DNA of 64,000 nucleotides from Agrostemma githago (GCA_958450325.1 OY288251.1:64621666-64685665); one strand, 5' to 3'. Shown: positions 21,975 to 33,797, counted from the stretch's first letter. Notes: generated by a model not told the origin, from the letters alone. Numbers and translations are program-made.

Positions 21975-23240
21975 CTTGGAAGTGACTCAATATTTCAATG
22001 TTGTGATGGGGTCTAGGTGCTATGTCATGATGAACCTAAGAGACAATGAAGAGCAAATATGCAAGATGCCAAGCATGTGTGGACACCAGGTTGTACAAGA
22101 GACACAATTACTATATCATATGATTCATTGCAATAACATAGTGTTTATGATTTAACATTTGTTCTTAATATCAGGAACAAAGTAGTGCATTAACTTCAAC
22201 TTCTGAGGTTACTGATGATCAATCGGTAAAGAAACATGTTATAGTGATATGTGTCACATATAAACAGATATTTAGTTTTATTTTTGATGCAATAAAAGTT
22301 TGTAACTCTTCAGGATGTCACACCAATGAGCAAATTCCAATATAAAAGAACATTTTCAGTCATTGGTGATTCAAGTGGATCATATTCTGAATTTCTAGAT
22401 CAACAATCAGCAACAAAGGACGTATTGAAGGCTCAGAATGAGTAAATAATTGACGATTTTATTTTATGTCGTATGTTGTGGTTTAAATTTTTATAATTTA
22501 TTGTCTTATTGTCCTGTTATTTAAATCTCAGCACTGTTGTTATTTACAAGAACAAAATGTCAATTGTTTTCCAAAGTTGTGATGAATTTATCAACTATTT
22601 TCATTATTTATTAGACTTCCATAAATTTATTATTCTACCTATTGACCAATAATGTAACTACATAAATATATTCCAATGTCTAAACATAAATATGAACAAA
22701 CTGAATTCGATTTGAGTAAATCAGTACCTATAAATCATATTCTTTTGCGCTTTTTTTAGAGTGATAATAATTAATTATAATTTATTATCAGTTTAACAAG
22801 ATAGGTAACTTATTGCAGTTACCACACAGTGACTACATTGCCTTCATTCATCAACATCAATCAGTTTATATTTTTTTCATTACTTAATAAGTTTTTCTTC
22901 ATGTAAAGGAACCACTGTCAATCTCAAGTAATTGTCTTCTTTCAGAGCATAGTTTCTGTTTCGATCAAATTTATCCATATCCTAGGAAATATATGGTATA
23001 TGCTTTAACATATCATCATGGTAAAAGGAGGTACATCAAATAAGCGGAATAAGAACCACAGGGATATTATAACAGATCGCAGAGAAGAATGTATGTCTTC
23101 ATATCCTGAATTTTCTTTCTTTTCATGTTATTTGAGCATTTTATTATAAATCTCTATCATTTAGAATCCATGTTCCTTAATTTTATTTCAGAGACCTGTA
23201 AGCAATATTATTATAGTTATCAATTAAGTAATTTTGTAAA

Positions 23241-23505
23241 CGAACCGGTTCACTTGGGAACCGGACCGGGTTAGTCGTGAACCAGATCGGTTCAGTCGTG
23301 AACCGGACCGGGTCAGTCGTGAACTGGATCGGGTCAATCGCGAATCGGACCGGGTCAGTTGTAACCCAATCAGGTTCAGTAGTGACCCAGTCCGGTTCAG
23401 TTGTCACCCACTCCGGTTCATTTGAGACCAGGTCCGGTTCAGTTGTGAACCAGTCCGGTTCAGTTGTGAACCAGTCCGGTTCACGTATTACTCCGGTCCA
23501 GTTCA
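23241..23505 (+). repeat. Minisatellite, about 12 copies of a 21-bp GAACCGG-type unit
   Basis: Units of the form GTGAACC(A/G)G(A/T)CCGGTTCA, about 21 bp, repeat from 23241 and degrade to the right. The 21-bp period keeps frames open on both strands (heptad-like VVNRTGS on +, TTEPDWV on -). These frames are repeat artefacts. Confidence 0.85.
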
Positions 23506-23589
23506 GGCGTCCCTTTTATTTTGAAAAGAATAATCTACCGATACAATTTAGTGACTTAATTTCTTTCATAATTACTAAAATTATAATTA

Positions 23590-24250
23590 TATAGAATCAA
23601 CAGTAAGATACTTAAAGTCCTAACATAGTTTAAATGTTCATGATTTTAGTTTTAAACATAATCTCCGTCCGTTTCAGATATGAACTAGACTGAACCAGAT
23701 CAAAATATTTTGTTAGTAGAATCTGCTAAATTAATTATTAAATTTCATTTTTGATGTATTTTATTACTAAAATTTAAATTCATGTTATATAAAATCAACA
23801 TGCAACACAATACTTAAAGTCCTAATTTATTTTTTAAGTTGACAATCTTATTTTAAAATTCAAACTCTGTCCGGTTCAGGTATGAACTGGACTGAACCAG
23901 ATCTAAACATTTTATTAATAGAATATGCTAAAATAATTATTAAATTTTCTTTTCTTAAAGTATTTAAGTACACATAATTAGTAAAATTATTATTTGTACA
24001 CAATGAACACATGCAGTAACATTGTTAAAGTCCTAATATAGTATTAAAGTCGATAAACTTATTTCTTTTGAAAAAAACTCGATCTATTTCAGGTGTTAAC
24101 TGGAGTAACACAGATCTAAATTTTTTGTTAACAAATCTCTCTAATTCATTCTTTTTTTCCATTTTTAAAAATATTTTAGTAGACATAATTTGTTAAATCA
24201 TCATTTACACAAAATCAAACACATGCAGTAACATATCCTAACATGCATAT
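23590..24250 (+). repeat. Three degenerate tandem copies of a 205-210-bp AT-rich unit
   Basis: Each unit starts with a (T)CCG(T)TTCAG(A/G)TATGAACT(A/G)GACTGAACCAGATC-like phrase, at about 23663, 23870 and 24081. AT-rich DNA and AGTCCTAA(T/C)(A/T)T follow. The leading phrase resembles the minisatellite just upstream, so the two arrays may share an origin. Confidence 0.75.
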
Positions 24251-24782
24251 TTTAAAAAAAATTGTTTATAATTAGTACATAGAAAAGAGATTTAATATTA
24301 TACCTTCGGATCTGCTGGATGAATTTATAATTGGTAGCAAGAATATAATTAAACCCAGCTTCTAGTTACAAAACGCTCCATTTGTCGACTTCAGTGATAG
24401 GTAACCAAGAACATAGAGACAAAGATACCATGGCTAAACGAAGCAGAAACACGGATGAACTTGCAGTAATACTTGATGATTTACAGATTACTTTCATCTA
24501 ATCGCCCTCTCTTTCTCTTTGTGCATACTTTGGTGGGTTAGTTTCATTTTGATTAATTACATAAATCAGTGAATCAATATATGAAGGGAAGTATTTCTAG
24601 GGTTCTTTGATTTGGGGGAAAAAAATTCAAAGTAATTTTTTTAAAGTTTTACTGTATGTATACAGTAAGTAGGCGAGGGATTATAGTTAGTAGAAGTAGG
24701 CGAGGGATTATAGAAAGTAGAAGTAGGCGACCCATTTTTTATGACAGGGATGGGTAGGGTTGTAATGAAACCCTAAATCTGC

Positions 24783-24792
24783 TATATATAAG
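24783..24792 (+). promoter_or_regulatory. Candidate TATA box for the RepHel gene
   Basis: TATATATAAG lies about 50 bp upstream of a possible leader exon ending GTCTACTGAG|GTATGG near 24838. An intron would run to the acceptor ahead of the first recognisable RepHel coding exon at 25329. Position fits; function is not shown. Confidence 0.4.
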
Positions 24793-25444
24793 TGGGGATG
24801 TACTAGGGTTTTGTTTTTTGGGTTGGATGTCTACTGAGGTATGGGCTGATCACATACAACCCGCATTTGGGCTTTTCTGATTAGTATTGAATTATTTGGG
24901 TCACTTTGTATTGCAGCCCATGTTGTTTTTGGTTGCTACAATTTCTTACGATTTTTGTTTTTTCCGTAATTTGTTTCCAACTTATTGAATCCTGAAATTT
25001 ATTTTCTGATTTATGTTGCAATTTCCATGAATTGTATTTTATTGGATTTTGAAATCTACTCACTAGACCTGTGTGACATATTTAATTTTACTTTTGTACC
25101 ATGTTTGCATAATTTTGTGATGTTTATTGTGATTTATTGCTATCTATAGTTGGTTGACTTGAATTTCTATTTATCAGTATAATATTCTTTATTTATGTTG
25201 TCTAATAATTTGTGTTTCTTTTTTTTAATTATTTTCAATTTTTTATTCATTTTGTTATGTTTCGTGCTTTTAGAAACATTGTCATTATGCCTTGATTATT
25301 TTAAGTCATTTGTTATTTCTCATTTATAGGTGGTCAAAGTTGTTCATCTCTTGCAGAAGATGCTGAATTGATTCACCAGCGTGCATTGGATGTGCGTGCA
25401 CCCTTTGTAGATATTACCAATCGTACTATACTCTTCTTCCCTAT

Positions 25445-25464
25445 ATCTCTCTCTCTCTCTCTCT
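25445..25464 (+). repeat. (TC)n microsatellite in a RepHel intron
   Basis: A short run of TC dinucleotides just upstream of the acceptor for the second recognised RepHel exon. Confidence 0.8.
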
Positions 25465-26176
25465 TTGTCTATTTACATTTATATACACATATGCATTTAA
25501 TTTTATTTGTTTTTTGTTTTCTGGGATTTTGTTCGAGCATTTTCAATGTCATTTTTTGACAGTTATCAATCTCTTCAATTGTTAGGACAATCTTCCTCCT
25601 CCGGTGTTTGTGCTACACAACAACGCCGCTTGACTCCTACTTCTTATGTTGCTACACCATCATCTATTCTGACATTTGAACAGCCTGTGCTCACCCCGGT
25701 ACAACAGGCTGCAAAGACAAGAAGGGCTAGAAGAAAGGTATTGACTGCCCAAAAGAAAAGAGCACGCTCTTTAGTCGTTGCCTCCCAATTATGTATGTGA
25801 AGCCCTTTCTCTTTATATTTTTGCATTTTTTGCAATTGGAATTAAACTATTTTTGTAGAAGCATTTTGGTTCTATTGTTGACCTTCCTGCACTTTGTCTT
25901 ATTAAAAGTGAACAAGTTTTGCAAGTGATTTTTTTTTGTGAAGGTTCTTCCGAATTAGACGTTAGTGATTTGGAACGAGATTTGGATTCTGAGTTTGATG
26001 AGGTGGCAACTAACATGAGTGATTCTTATCATCTCTCATCTGAGACATTGGTGAATGACAATCTTTCTCAATGCCACTATTTTGAAGTTGGTTCAGGCAG
26101 TGGTGTTGCGGTTTCAATTGTAGATATTGACGAAGGTTTTTATAAATTTAGTACTTTGAACATTGATATATACATA

Positions 26177-26192
26177 TGTGTGTGTGTGTGTG
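26177..26192 (+). repeat. (GT)n microsatellite beside the inner Helitron
   Basis: A short GT run lies 19 bp before the inner Helitron's 3' end (26211). A longer GT run lies just beyond its 5' end at 28279-28312. The inner element therefore probably landed in or next to a GT/AT-rich intron tract. Confidence 0.7.
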
Positions 26193-26210
26193 TAATATAT
26201 ATAGTGTGTA

Positions 26211-28257
26211 CTAGTTTGATGGCCCGTGAAAATTCACGGGCTGTTACGTTTATTTTGTGGTAATTAGATTAAAAATAAATTGTTACCTACATAAAATATT
26301 AATACACGTAGGAAGACTATTTCACTACGTAGTAGTAACATAATATTAAGCGTAAGGACTAATCATTTGTTTTAATGAATAAATTTTATTAACGAAATAT
26401 AAATTATTTTGTCTAAGGTTACCAAACATTTGACATAAAGTTATATACTCCGTAAAATATATTACTTCGTTATCCAAATAAAATGCAACATATTAACAAA
26501 CTAATCGTTTAAGATTTTAGGACAACAAAAACTATCAGATCTATTCAACTTCACTGAGACAATACATTCTTTCAATCCATTTCCAAGACAAAAACCATAA
26601 AAATACATCGTCACCCACGATTTCTACAATCAACAGCGAAGGAATAGATCTAAGGAAGCAGTATGCAGTATTGATTTCATATGTTTGAATAAATCATATG
26701 CCTAAAGAAATCATACTTTTGATCTTGATAAAACACTGATCCCCTTTTTTGCCGATTATTTGAATATGCTCCCTCTCCCAGCGTCAAAATCGTTATTGTG
26801 GATTTCCTCTAATTCTCTAAACCATAATTTTTTTTTAATTTTTTTTTTATTATTTGGGTGATAAATTTGACCTCAAGTGGTGGGTGAGGATTGTTGATGG
26901 TGTAATAGAAGATCGGCCTCCACCTTACCCTTAGATCGATTTTTTTCAACAGCTGATGATTAGCTTCATTCTTTTTTATTACATCTAGTTATCTATTCAT
27001 CTCTCATCTTTTGAAATATATTCTCATGAACATCACAATGTATGCTTATATACATATATACATATATACTCGCGACGATAGTAGAACGCTAAAAATGATG
27101 AACATATACGGTAAGATGTGATAGGAAATTGTTCAGAATTTTTATATTCATATATGCTTATGTACATATAAATGCTTATAGTAAATTACATTAACAATCG
27201 CATATAAATACTATATGAAATTACAATCGTATATAAATTACAATCATTATGATTATGAAATTGTATTGTTAATATAAGTGCTTATATATATCAACGGTAT
27301 AGCATATATACATATATACTTATATACTCGTGATGACTGAGACAGAAATTTGAAAGCCAAGGATAACAAATGCTATATAAATTAAAATAGTATATAAATT
27401 ACAATCAATATTTTTATTAAATATATTGTTCATGTAATTCAACTATCATTCAGAATTTTTATATTCATATATGATTATATACATATAAATGCTAATACTG
27501 ATGTGTACCATATAAATGGAGTTAAAAATTTCAATATCTAAGCATATATTTTCGAGAAGGCGGAGAGTAAATAATTGTATTCCATATACACATAATTCCA
27601 TCATGATTATGTAACCGTATATAAATTAAATTCACTCTGATTATGAAATTGTATTGTTCATATAAATGCTTATTTATATAAACTGAATTGTATTGTTCGT
27701 ATATGTACATTGTGTTAAATAACATCACCTTTGAATCAATTAGTAGCAACTCGACACCATCGATCTTTGACTTGTCATTGAAGTCAGGCCTCTGTCATCT
27801 GTATATGACTCTAACGTCCATATTCGATAGTCTGACGCCTTGAATTAGAGTAGCAATTGATGGGTTAATCGCAGCAGACATTTGAGATTAGGGTTTGATA
27901 GACAGTGCAGTATTTTAATTCTATAGTTAATTAAGGTTTTTAATTCTCTAATAGGTTTTAATTCTATTAGGTTTGAATTATATGATATTTGAGATTAGGG
28001 TTTCACAAATTAGGGTAAGTTGTTTGATCGAGGATTAAGGATTAATGAGGACGTAATTGTGGGCAGGTTAATTGCGTGTGAAAGAAAGATTGCTAAGCTC
28101 GGCTTGCTTGACCCGAGTTGTGAACCCGCATGATTTAGCTTCCCACAAAAGAGTTGTCATACAAAGGTTGGATGCATGAGGATTGAGTATTTCAAAATAC
28201 TCATCAAAGAGCAGCGCCACGTCATTGTGCGTGGTGGCTGCTTTAATAAATAAAGGA
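26211..28257 (-). mobile_element. Inner non-autonomous Helitron (antisense, in a RepHel intron)
   Basis: Read on the minus strand, it begins A|TCCTTTATTTATTAAAGCAG at 28257. It ends with the hairpin GCCCGTGAA-TT-TTCACGGGC (26222-26241) and CATCAAACTAG|T at 26211. The flanking A and T match Helitron targeting. The first eight bases, TCCTTTAT, equal those of the outer Helitron. It has no coding gene over 2047 bp, is AT-rich, and carries the 115-bp shared segment near its 5' end. It sits between exons ending at 26135 and starting at 28414 and could be spliced out. Confidence 0.87.
28096..28210. repeat. 115-bp segment shared with the outer Helitron (copy 2)
   Basis: Same segment as 21860-21974 with one difference. 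It lies 47 bp inside the 5' terminus of the inner Helitron. The near-identity against a decayed background points to recent copying between Helitrons or recent capture from a common source. Confidence 0.85.
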
Positions 28258-28278
28258 TGTGTATATGTGTATGTATGT

Positions 28279-28279
28279 A

Positions 28280-28310
<31 letters not shown>

Positions 28311-28312
28311 AT
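28279..28312 (+). repeat. (GTAT)n/(GT)n microsatellite
   Basis: GTAT repeats pass into about 14 GT repeats just outside the inner Helitron's 5' end. Confidence 0.85.
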
Positions 28313-31300
28313 AGGTATATATTATCCAAATTATTTACATAGATGTTGTTGTACAATATAATGGAATTTATGTGTTCACTTACTATTTTCATCTTCCTTA
28401 TTATTATTATTAGAAGTTTCAAGATATTGGGACATTGGTGACCCTGACTATCAATGTCAAATGTGTCATGCCTAAATGTGGTATGAGGAAAGAATTGGTA
28501 AAGGTCGCGGTACGAAAAATCCAAGGTTCTCTTTATGTTGCTCAGATGGAAAAGTAACGTTGCCATTTTTAAGTGAGCCACCTCCATTGTTGAAGTCGTT
28601 GTTGAGTCGGGAACATCGCCTCAGTTCTCCGTTTATAACAAATATTCGTGGTTACAATTGTGGGTATTCCTTCTCATCCAGTGGTGGCATTATTGATAAA
28701 ACTGTGAATCGTGGTCGTGGCCCATATACATTTAGAATGGGAGGTCAAAATATTCACCGAATTGGTAGTTTGTTGCCTGCAAATGATTCAATTCCTAAGT
28801 TTTGCCAGTTATACATCTAAGACACTGAGGAAGAAGTCAACAATCGAATAAATGCTATAACGTAACTTTCTAATCAAGTTTCATTACTTAGTTCATTGTA
28901 AATGTATTTATGATTTAATATTGAATTTAGTTTATTCTACATGTATTTATGCTTTATTATTTATCTTTTTCTCATATAACTCTTTTCTGTAAAAACAGGG
29001 CTGGCGGTTGTAGTAGATTTAATGAAGAGCTTATGTCATTATTGAAAGAGATGATTGACGAACATAACCCACTAGCCAAGGTATTTCGTAGGGCAAGGGA
29101 CAGATTATCGTCGGATGTAGAAGGTGATGTTAGTATTAAATTAATTGCAAGAAGACACACTGATGGTAGAACTTATAACCGACCAACTGCTTCAGAGGTG
29201 GTTGTTTTAGTTGAAGGTGATATAGGACCTAACATGGAACATCGTGACATTATTGTGGAAAAATCATGTGAACAGTTGCAACGAATATCTGAGTTGCACC
29301 CCTCATATCTTGCTTTACAGTACCCTCTTTTGCTTCCTTATGGTGAGGATGGGTTTTGACCAAATATTTCACATAGTGAAGCATCACTTGGTATAAGCAC
29401 GAGCCTTAAACCGCGTAATGAACTTACCTTGCGTGAGTTCTTTGCTTTTCGATTTCAAGATAGACCACTGGATATTGAATTTCCTACATGGACATCAGCT
29501 TCCAATTTATATCAACAAATATGTGTTGACGGATATATGATGGTCGAGTCTTAGAGACTATCCTTCTTACTATTCAACCAAAAATTGCTTAAGGTTGATA
29601 AATACAAAAATGTTGTTGATGCAGTTGAAGAAGGAAACATTGAGCCATCATCAACTGGTAGTCATTATATTGTTCCGTCATCTTTCACATCTAGGGATGC
29701 TTTCATGAGAACGAAATATCTAGATACTATGGCTATTTGTAGGTGGTGTGGCTACCCGTACGTATTTATTACATTTACATGCAACCCAAAATGGTCTGAG
29801 GTTGTTCGATTTGTAGGTAAAAGGGGTCTTTGCTCTGAAGATCGTCCAGATATTTTATCCCGTATTTTTCAGGTGAAGTTATACGAGTTAATCCAAGACT
29901 TGAAAGTCCGTGAAATTTTTGGAAGGACAAAAGCAGGTCTGCATTTGCATTATTGTTTTAGAATTCATCTTTTGACTCACTGATCATTTTTGCCATATTT
30001 CAATTTTTTTTCCAAATAATTTGCAGTTGTGTACACTGTCGAATTTCAGAAGAGAGAGCTCCCTCATGCACATATCTTATTATTTCTCCATCGAGATGAC
30101 AAGTTCCCAGAGGTGGCTGATGTAGATAGAATCATTTGTGCTTAGATTCCTGACGAAAACCCTATATTACATGCTGCTGTATCAGAATTGATGATCCATG
30201 GTCCTTGCAGTGCATCAAATCCTCAATCACCGTGCATGTTAAACGGTGTATGCATTCGAAAATTTCCAAAGTCATTCAGTCCCAGGACCACAGTTGACAA
30301 GAATGGCTTTCCTATTTATCAGAGAAGAGATAATGGTCGTACAATATTGAAAAATGGTGTTCCCATTGATAATCGCTATATTGTTCCTTATAATCCTTAC
30401 CTTATTGAAAAATATCATGCCCACATAAATGTGGAGTGGTGCAATCAAGTTAGGTCAATTAAATATTTGTTCAAGTATATCAACAAAGGGTCTGATCGTG
30501 TTACGATGGAATCATCCTATAGTCGTCGTAATAACCAGAATCAGCTCGACCAGATTCAAAAGTTATTTGATTGTCGGTATGTATCTGCGTGTGAAGCTTT
30601 TTGGAGGATATTTGCCTTTGATATCCATTATAGGACTCCTGCTGTTGAAAATCTTCAATTTCATCTTCCTGGAGAGCAACTTGTCACCTTTGAGGATGAT
30701 GATCCTATTGATGAGGTTCTTGAAAACCCAAGTGTTGCAATGTCTAAATTTGTTGATTGGTTTTCACTAAATGCTAGAGATCCTGCTGCACGTGACCTAC
30801 TACTATCTGAAATTCCTCAAAGGTATGTATGGGATAGAACTAAGAAGGAATGGAAGCGTAGACAAAAGTTTTTTGCTATTGGTGGGCTGCACTATATCCC
30901 CATAAAATGTGGTGAACTCTACTACATGAGGACAATGTTGGACCATTCTAGGGGAGCAAGGTGTTATGAGGACAGTTGTACTGTTAATGGTGTATGTTAT
31001 CAAAGTTTCCGAGAAGCGTGTTTTGCTCTTGGCTTGATTGGTGATGACACTGAGTATGTTGTTGCCATTAAGGAAGCACATTATTGGGAATCAGGAACGT
31101 ATCTTAGGCACATGTTTACATCATTGTTGATATCTGAATCCATGTCTACACCTCATATTGTATGGGAGGAAACATGGGATCTATTATCTGATGATATTCT
31201 CTCTAAGCAAATGAGGTTTCTATCGAATCCTGGTAAGTAAGCATTTTAAATTTCTTACTCCATTCTTTATTTTATATATGTAGTTCTACCAAATTGTATA

Positions 31301-33504
31301 CTTCATAAGAAACGATTTCAAGTGGTATTCATTTTCTTTGATTTTTAAAAAATGTTACTATAAACCAATGCAAGAATTCAAATTATTGGGGAGGTAGAAG
31401 AAAACTTATACACACAAAAAAATCCAATAGAAACTACTTATATATAATAGAAACTATTGTCCAGGTTTGCAAAATGCAGTCCTTTTAGATTCTTAAGCAT
31501 TATTTTCTTGATACTAGTTCATATCATTTACTGTTTGATTTAGATTTGGAATTGTCGGAAGAAGAGATCCACAACTTAGCCTTGCTTGAGATCGAAGCTT
31601 TGCTTCAAAGTAATGGTAGCAGTTTGTCTAGATTTGATGGCATGCCCATCCCTGATGCAACAACAGTTTCTTATTTAGGGAATACGTTGGTTCGAGATGA
31701 GTTGTCATATGATAGGGTTGCTTTGAGGCATGAATTTGAAATGGCATTGCCTATGCTAACTGCTGATCAACGTATTGTGTATGATGACATTATTAATGTT
31801 GTATCAGTACAAAGAAGTTCTGTTTTCTTTGTGTATGGTTTTGGAGGTACGGGTAAAACATTTATATGGCGCACTTTATGTGCCGATTTGCGCAGTAAAG
31901 GTCAAATTGTGCTTCTTGTTGCGTCCAGTGGAATTGCGCCAACATTAATTCCTGGAGGGAGGACCGCTCATTCTAGATTTGGCATTCCGATTAATGTTAC
32001 TGAGACTTCCACTTACTCTGATATCAAGCCTAGCACGGATTTGACAGAGTTGATAATGAAGACGAGTCTCATTATATGGGATGAGGCACCTTGCACCCAT
32101 AGACATTGCTTCGAGGCTCTTGATCGTAGTTTGAGAGATGTCATGCGTGTTGTGAGTCCACGAAATGCAGACTTGCTTTTCGGAGGTAAAGTTGTTGTAT
32201 TTGGAGGTGACTTTCGACAAATACTCTCAGTTGTGTCTAAAGGGAGTAGGTCTGACATCGTCCATGCTTCTTTATTTTCATCTTATTTATGGTCATCTTG
32301 CAAGGTTAGTCTTTTTTTTTATATTTATTGAAATTTTTTGTCTGTTATACTATTTACCTTTTTCTTTGCCTTCATTTTTGTCCATGACTACAGACTAATT
32401 CTTTGTTGTTCTATATATTTACATAGGTTCTCACACTTACTCAGAATATGCGTCTTCAAGTTGGTTGCTCTTCTTCTAATGTGCAAGAGATACGAGAATT
32501 CTCGGATTGGATTCTTAGAGTTGATGATGGTGTAGAAGGCGGACGTAATGCTGGCGAGGTTAATGTCAAATTTCCAGAGGAAATTCTAATCCATAACGTT
32601 AGTAACCCTATTTCTTCCATTGTATCCAACACATATCCTAACTTGGTGGCTCGGTTATGGGATGATGGTTATTTGCAACAACGAGCGATATTGGCACCTA
32701 CCCACGAATTTGTTGAATTGATTAATGACTATGTTTTATCACTTCTTCACGGTAAAGAAGTTGTGTATCTAAGCTCTGATGAGGTATGCATGGATGACAT
32801 AGTTCCTGGCCAACCTAATATGCATTCAACTGAATTCTAAATAGTATCAAGTGCTCCGGGGTTCCTAACCATGAGTTACGCTTGAAGGTTGGTGCTATGG
32901 TCATGCTTATCCGAAATATGGATCAATTTCGTGGGTTGTGTAATGGTACGCGCTTGATTGTGACTGATCTAGCAAACCGAGTCATTCGATGTAAGGTGTT
33001 AACTGGAAGCCATGCAGGTGATATTGTATATATCCCATGTTTGTCCCTTACACCGTCTGACTCAAGCAAATTTCCAGTTCGGTTTACTCGGAGACAATTC
33101 CCAATTTCTATATGTTTTGCTATGACAATCAACAAAAGTCAAGGCCAATCGTTGGCGCATGTTGGTCTTTATCTTCCCAAGTCTGTCTTCACACATGGCC
33201 AATTATATGTTGCTTTGTCAAGGGTCACCAGCAAGAGTGGACTGAAAATCCTTATTTTTTATAGTAGTCAATGCACTTCAGACTCTGGTGTACCAAGAAG
33301 TTTTCCAATATTTGTAATCATATTTGTATATTTGTGTTTATGTTTCCTTTAGACAATTGTTACTATAGTTTTACATCTTAATGTTTATGTTACTGTAATT
33401 GTTTATTTTATTCTTCATCTATTTAAATTTGATTATTTCGATAAGTATTGTACATAAATGCATCTGCTACCATACAATCTTTGTTTCGATTGTATTATTG
33501 TCGG

Positions 33505-33532
33505 TGCGCAATTTGCGCGGGTTTTAAACTAG
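33505..33532 (+). other. Helitron 3' terminal hairpin and CTAG end (outer element)
   Basis: The palindrome GCGCAA-T-TTGCGC is followed 9 bp later by CTAG at 33529-33532 and then T. Helitrons end in CTRR preceded by a GC-rich hairpin that acts as the replication stop. Confidence 0.88.
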
Positions 33533-33785
33533 TTAAAGGTAAAGTAGGGGAGAGAAAGTGAGGTGGAAGGAGTGGAGTCCTCTATGAAGAAACAAATTAT
33601 CCATTGATGGTCATGACCTAATAACTTAACCCGATACTTTCTAACTCGAGCTCGAGCTCGAGCTCGAGCAAAGTCACCCACTAGATGAAGACCTTCTTAA
33701 CGGATGGGCTTCTGAAGTCCAGCAAGATTCCTCACCTACGTTGACACACCATGACTGACACTGACTGATGACATCAGTCTTTCTC
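33533..33785. other. Intergenic DNA between Helitron and WIYLD gene, with a (CTCGAG)n tract
   Basis: No coding sequence. A perfect run of alternating CTCGAG/GAGCTC lies at about 33644-33669, 125 bp upstream of the candidate TATA box of the next gene. Confidence 0.6.
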
Positions 33786-33789
33786 CGTC

Positions 33790-33797
33790 TATAAAAT
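33790..33797 (+). promoter_or_regulatory. Candidate TATA box of the WIYLD gene
   Basis: TCTATAAAATTG lies about 160 bp upstream of a likely untranslated first exon that ends near 34073 at AACT|GTAAGT. That leader contains a four-codon upstream ORF, ATGGCGCATAACTGA, at 33954-33968. The main start codon lies after a 1.1-kb leader intron. Confidence 0.4.

Larger units (their letters stand above)
20586..22170. other. Spacer after the RPA-like stop, with repeats and possible insertion
   Basis: Non-coding on the + strand. It contains the imperfect repeat pair at 20884-21420, a CACTA-like palindrome at 21144-21172, and the segment shared with the inner Helitron (21860-21974). At 22175-22225 and 22315-22443 an open reading (EQSSALTSTSEVTDDQS, then TPMSKFQYKRTFSVIGDSSG) with an AG acceptor at 22173-22174 looks like an alternative 3' exon pair of the RPA-like gene. 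The whole spacer may therefore be an insertion near that gene's end. Confidence 0.45.
25329..33352 (+). pseudogene. RepHel gene: Helitron rolling-circle Rep (HUH) plus Pif1-type helicase, broken
   Basis: Coding parts: about 25329-25413, 25586-25792, 25943-26135, 28414-28862, 28999-29936, 30027-31232, 31544-32304 and 32427-33352. The N-terminal exons have RAPFVDITN and a basic stretch. From 28414 YWDIGDPDYQCQMCHA and MWYEERI are typical Helitron N-terminal blocks. The Helitron_like_N/Rep part has VFITFTCNPKW, the HUH box LPHAHILLFL near 30060, and the tyrosine motif YLFKYINKGSDR near 30465. The helicase has GFGGTGKT (Walker A), IIWDEAP (Walker B), GGDFRQ and a final YVALSRV. In-frame stops near 28473, 28818, 29357, 29551 and 30143, plus a frame change near 32838, leave it inactive. 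Rep would nick and join DNA; the helicase would unwind it. Confidence 0.88.
17704..33532 (+). mobile_element. Large Helitron with RPA1-like and RepHel genes
   Basis: The left end is A|TCCTTTATACATTAAAG, a Helitron-style 5' terminus, followed by CACATCAGCAATCCTACATG-type sequence common in plant Helitrons. The right end is a short hairpin (GCGCAA-T-TTGCGC, 33508-33520), then TTTTAAACTAG|T. The host dinucleotide is A/T on the two sides, as expected, with no target duplication. Both hallmark plant Helitron genes lie inside on the + strand: an RPA1-like gene (18014-20585) and a HUH-Rep/helicase gene (about 25329-33352). At 15.8 kb it includes a nested antisense Helitron and tandem repeats. The 3' end is firm; the 5' end is inferred from the terminus and its likeness to the inner Helitron. 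Confidence 0.82.

Noticed and set aside
23183..23594. Overlapping ORFs of 74 and 105 aa in the minisatellite
   Set aside because: A 21-bp period keeps all frames open; the peptides are plain heptad repeats of the unit.
24431..24502. 23-codon ORF MAKRSRNTDELAVILDDLQI as first exon of RepHel
   Set aside because: No donor site joins it in phase to the first recognised RepHel exon, and the stop comes before any GT; left unannotated.
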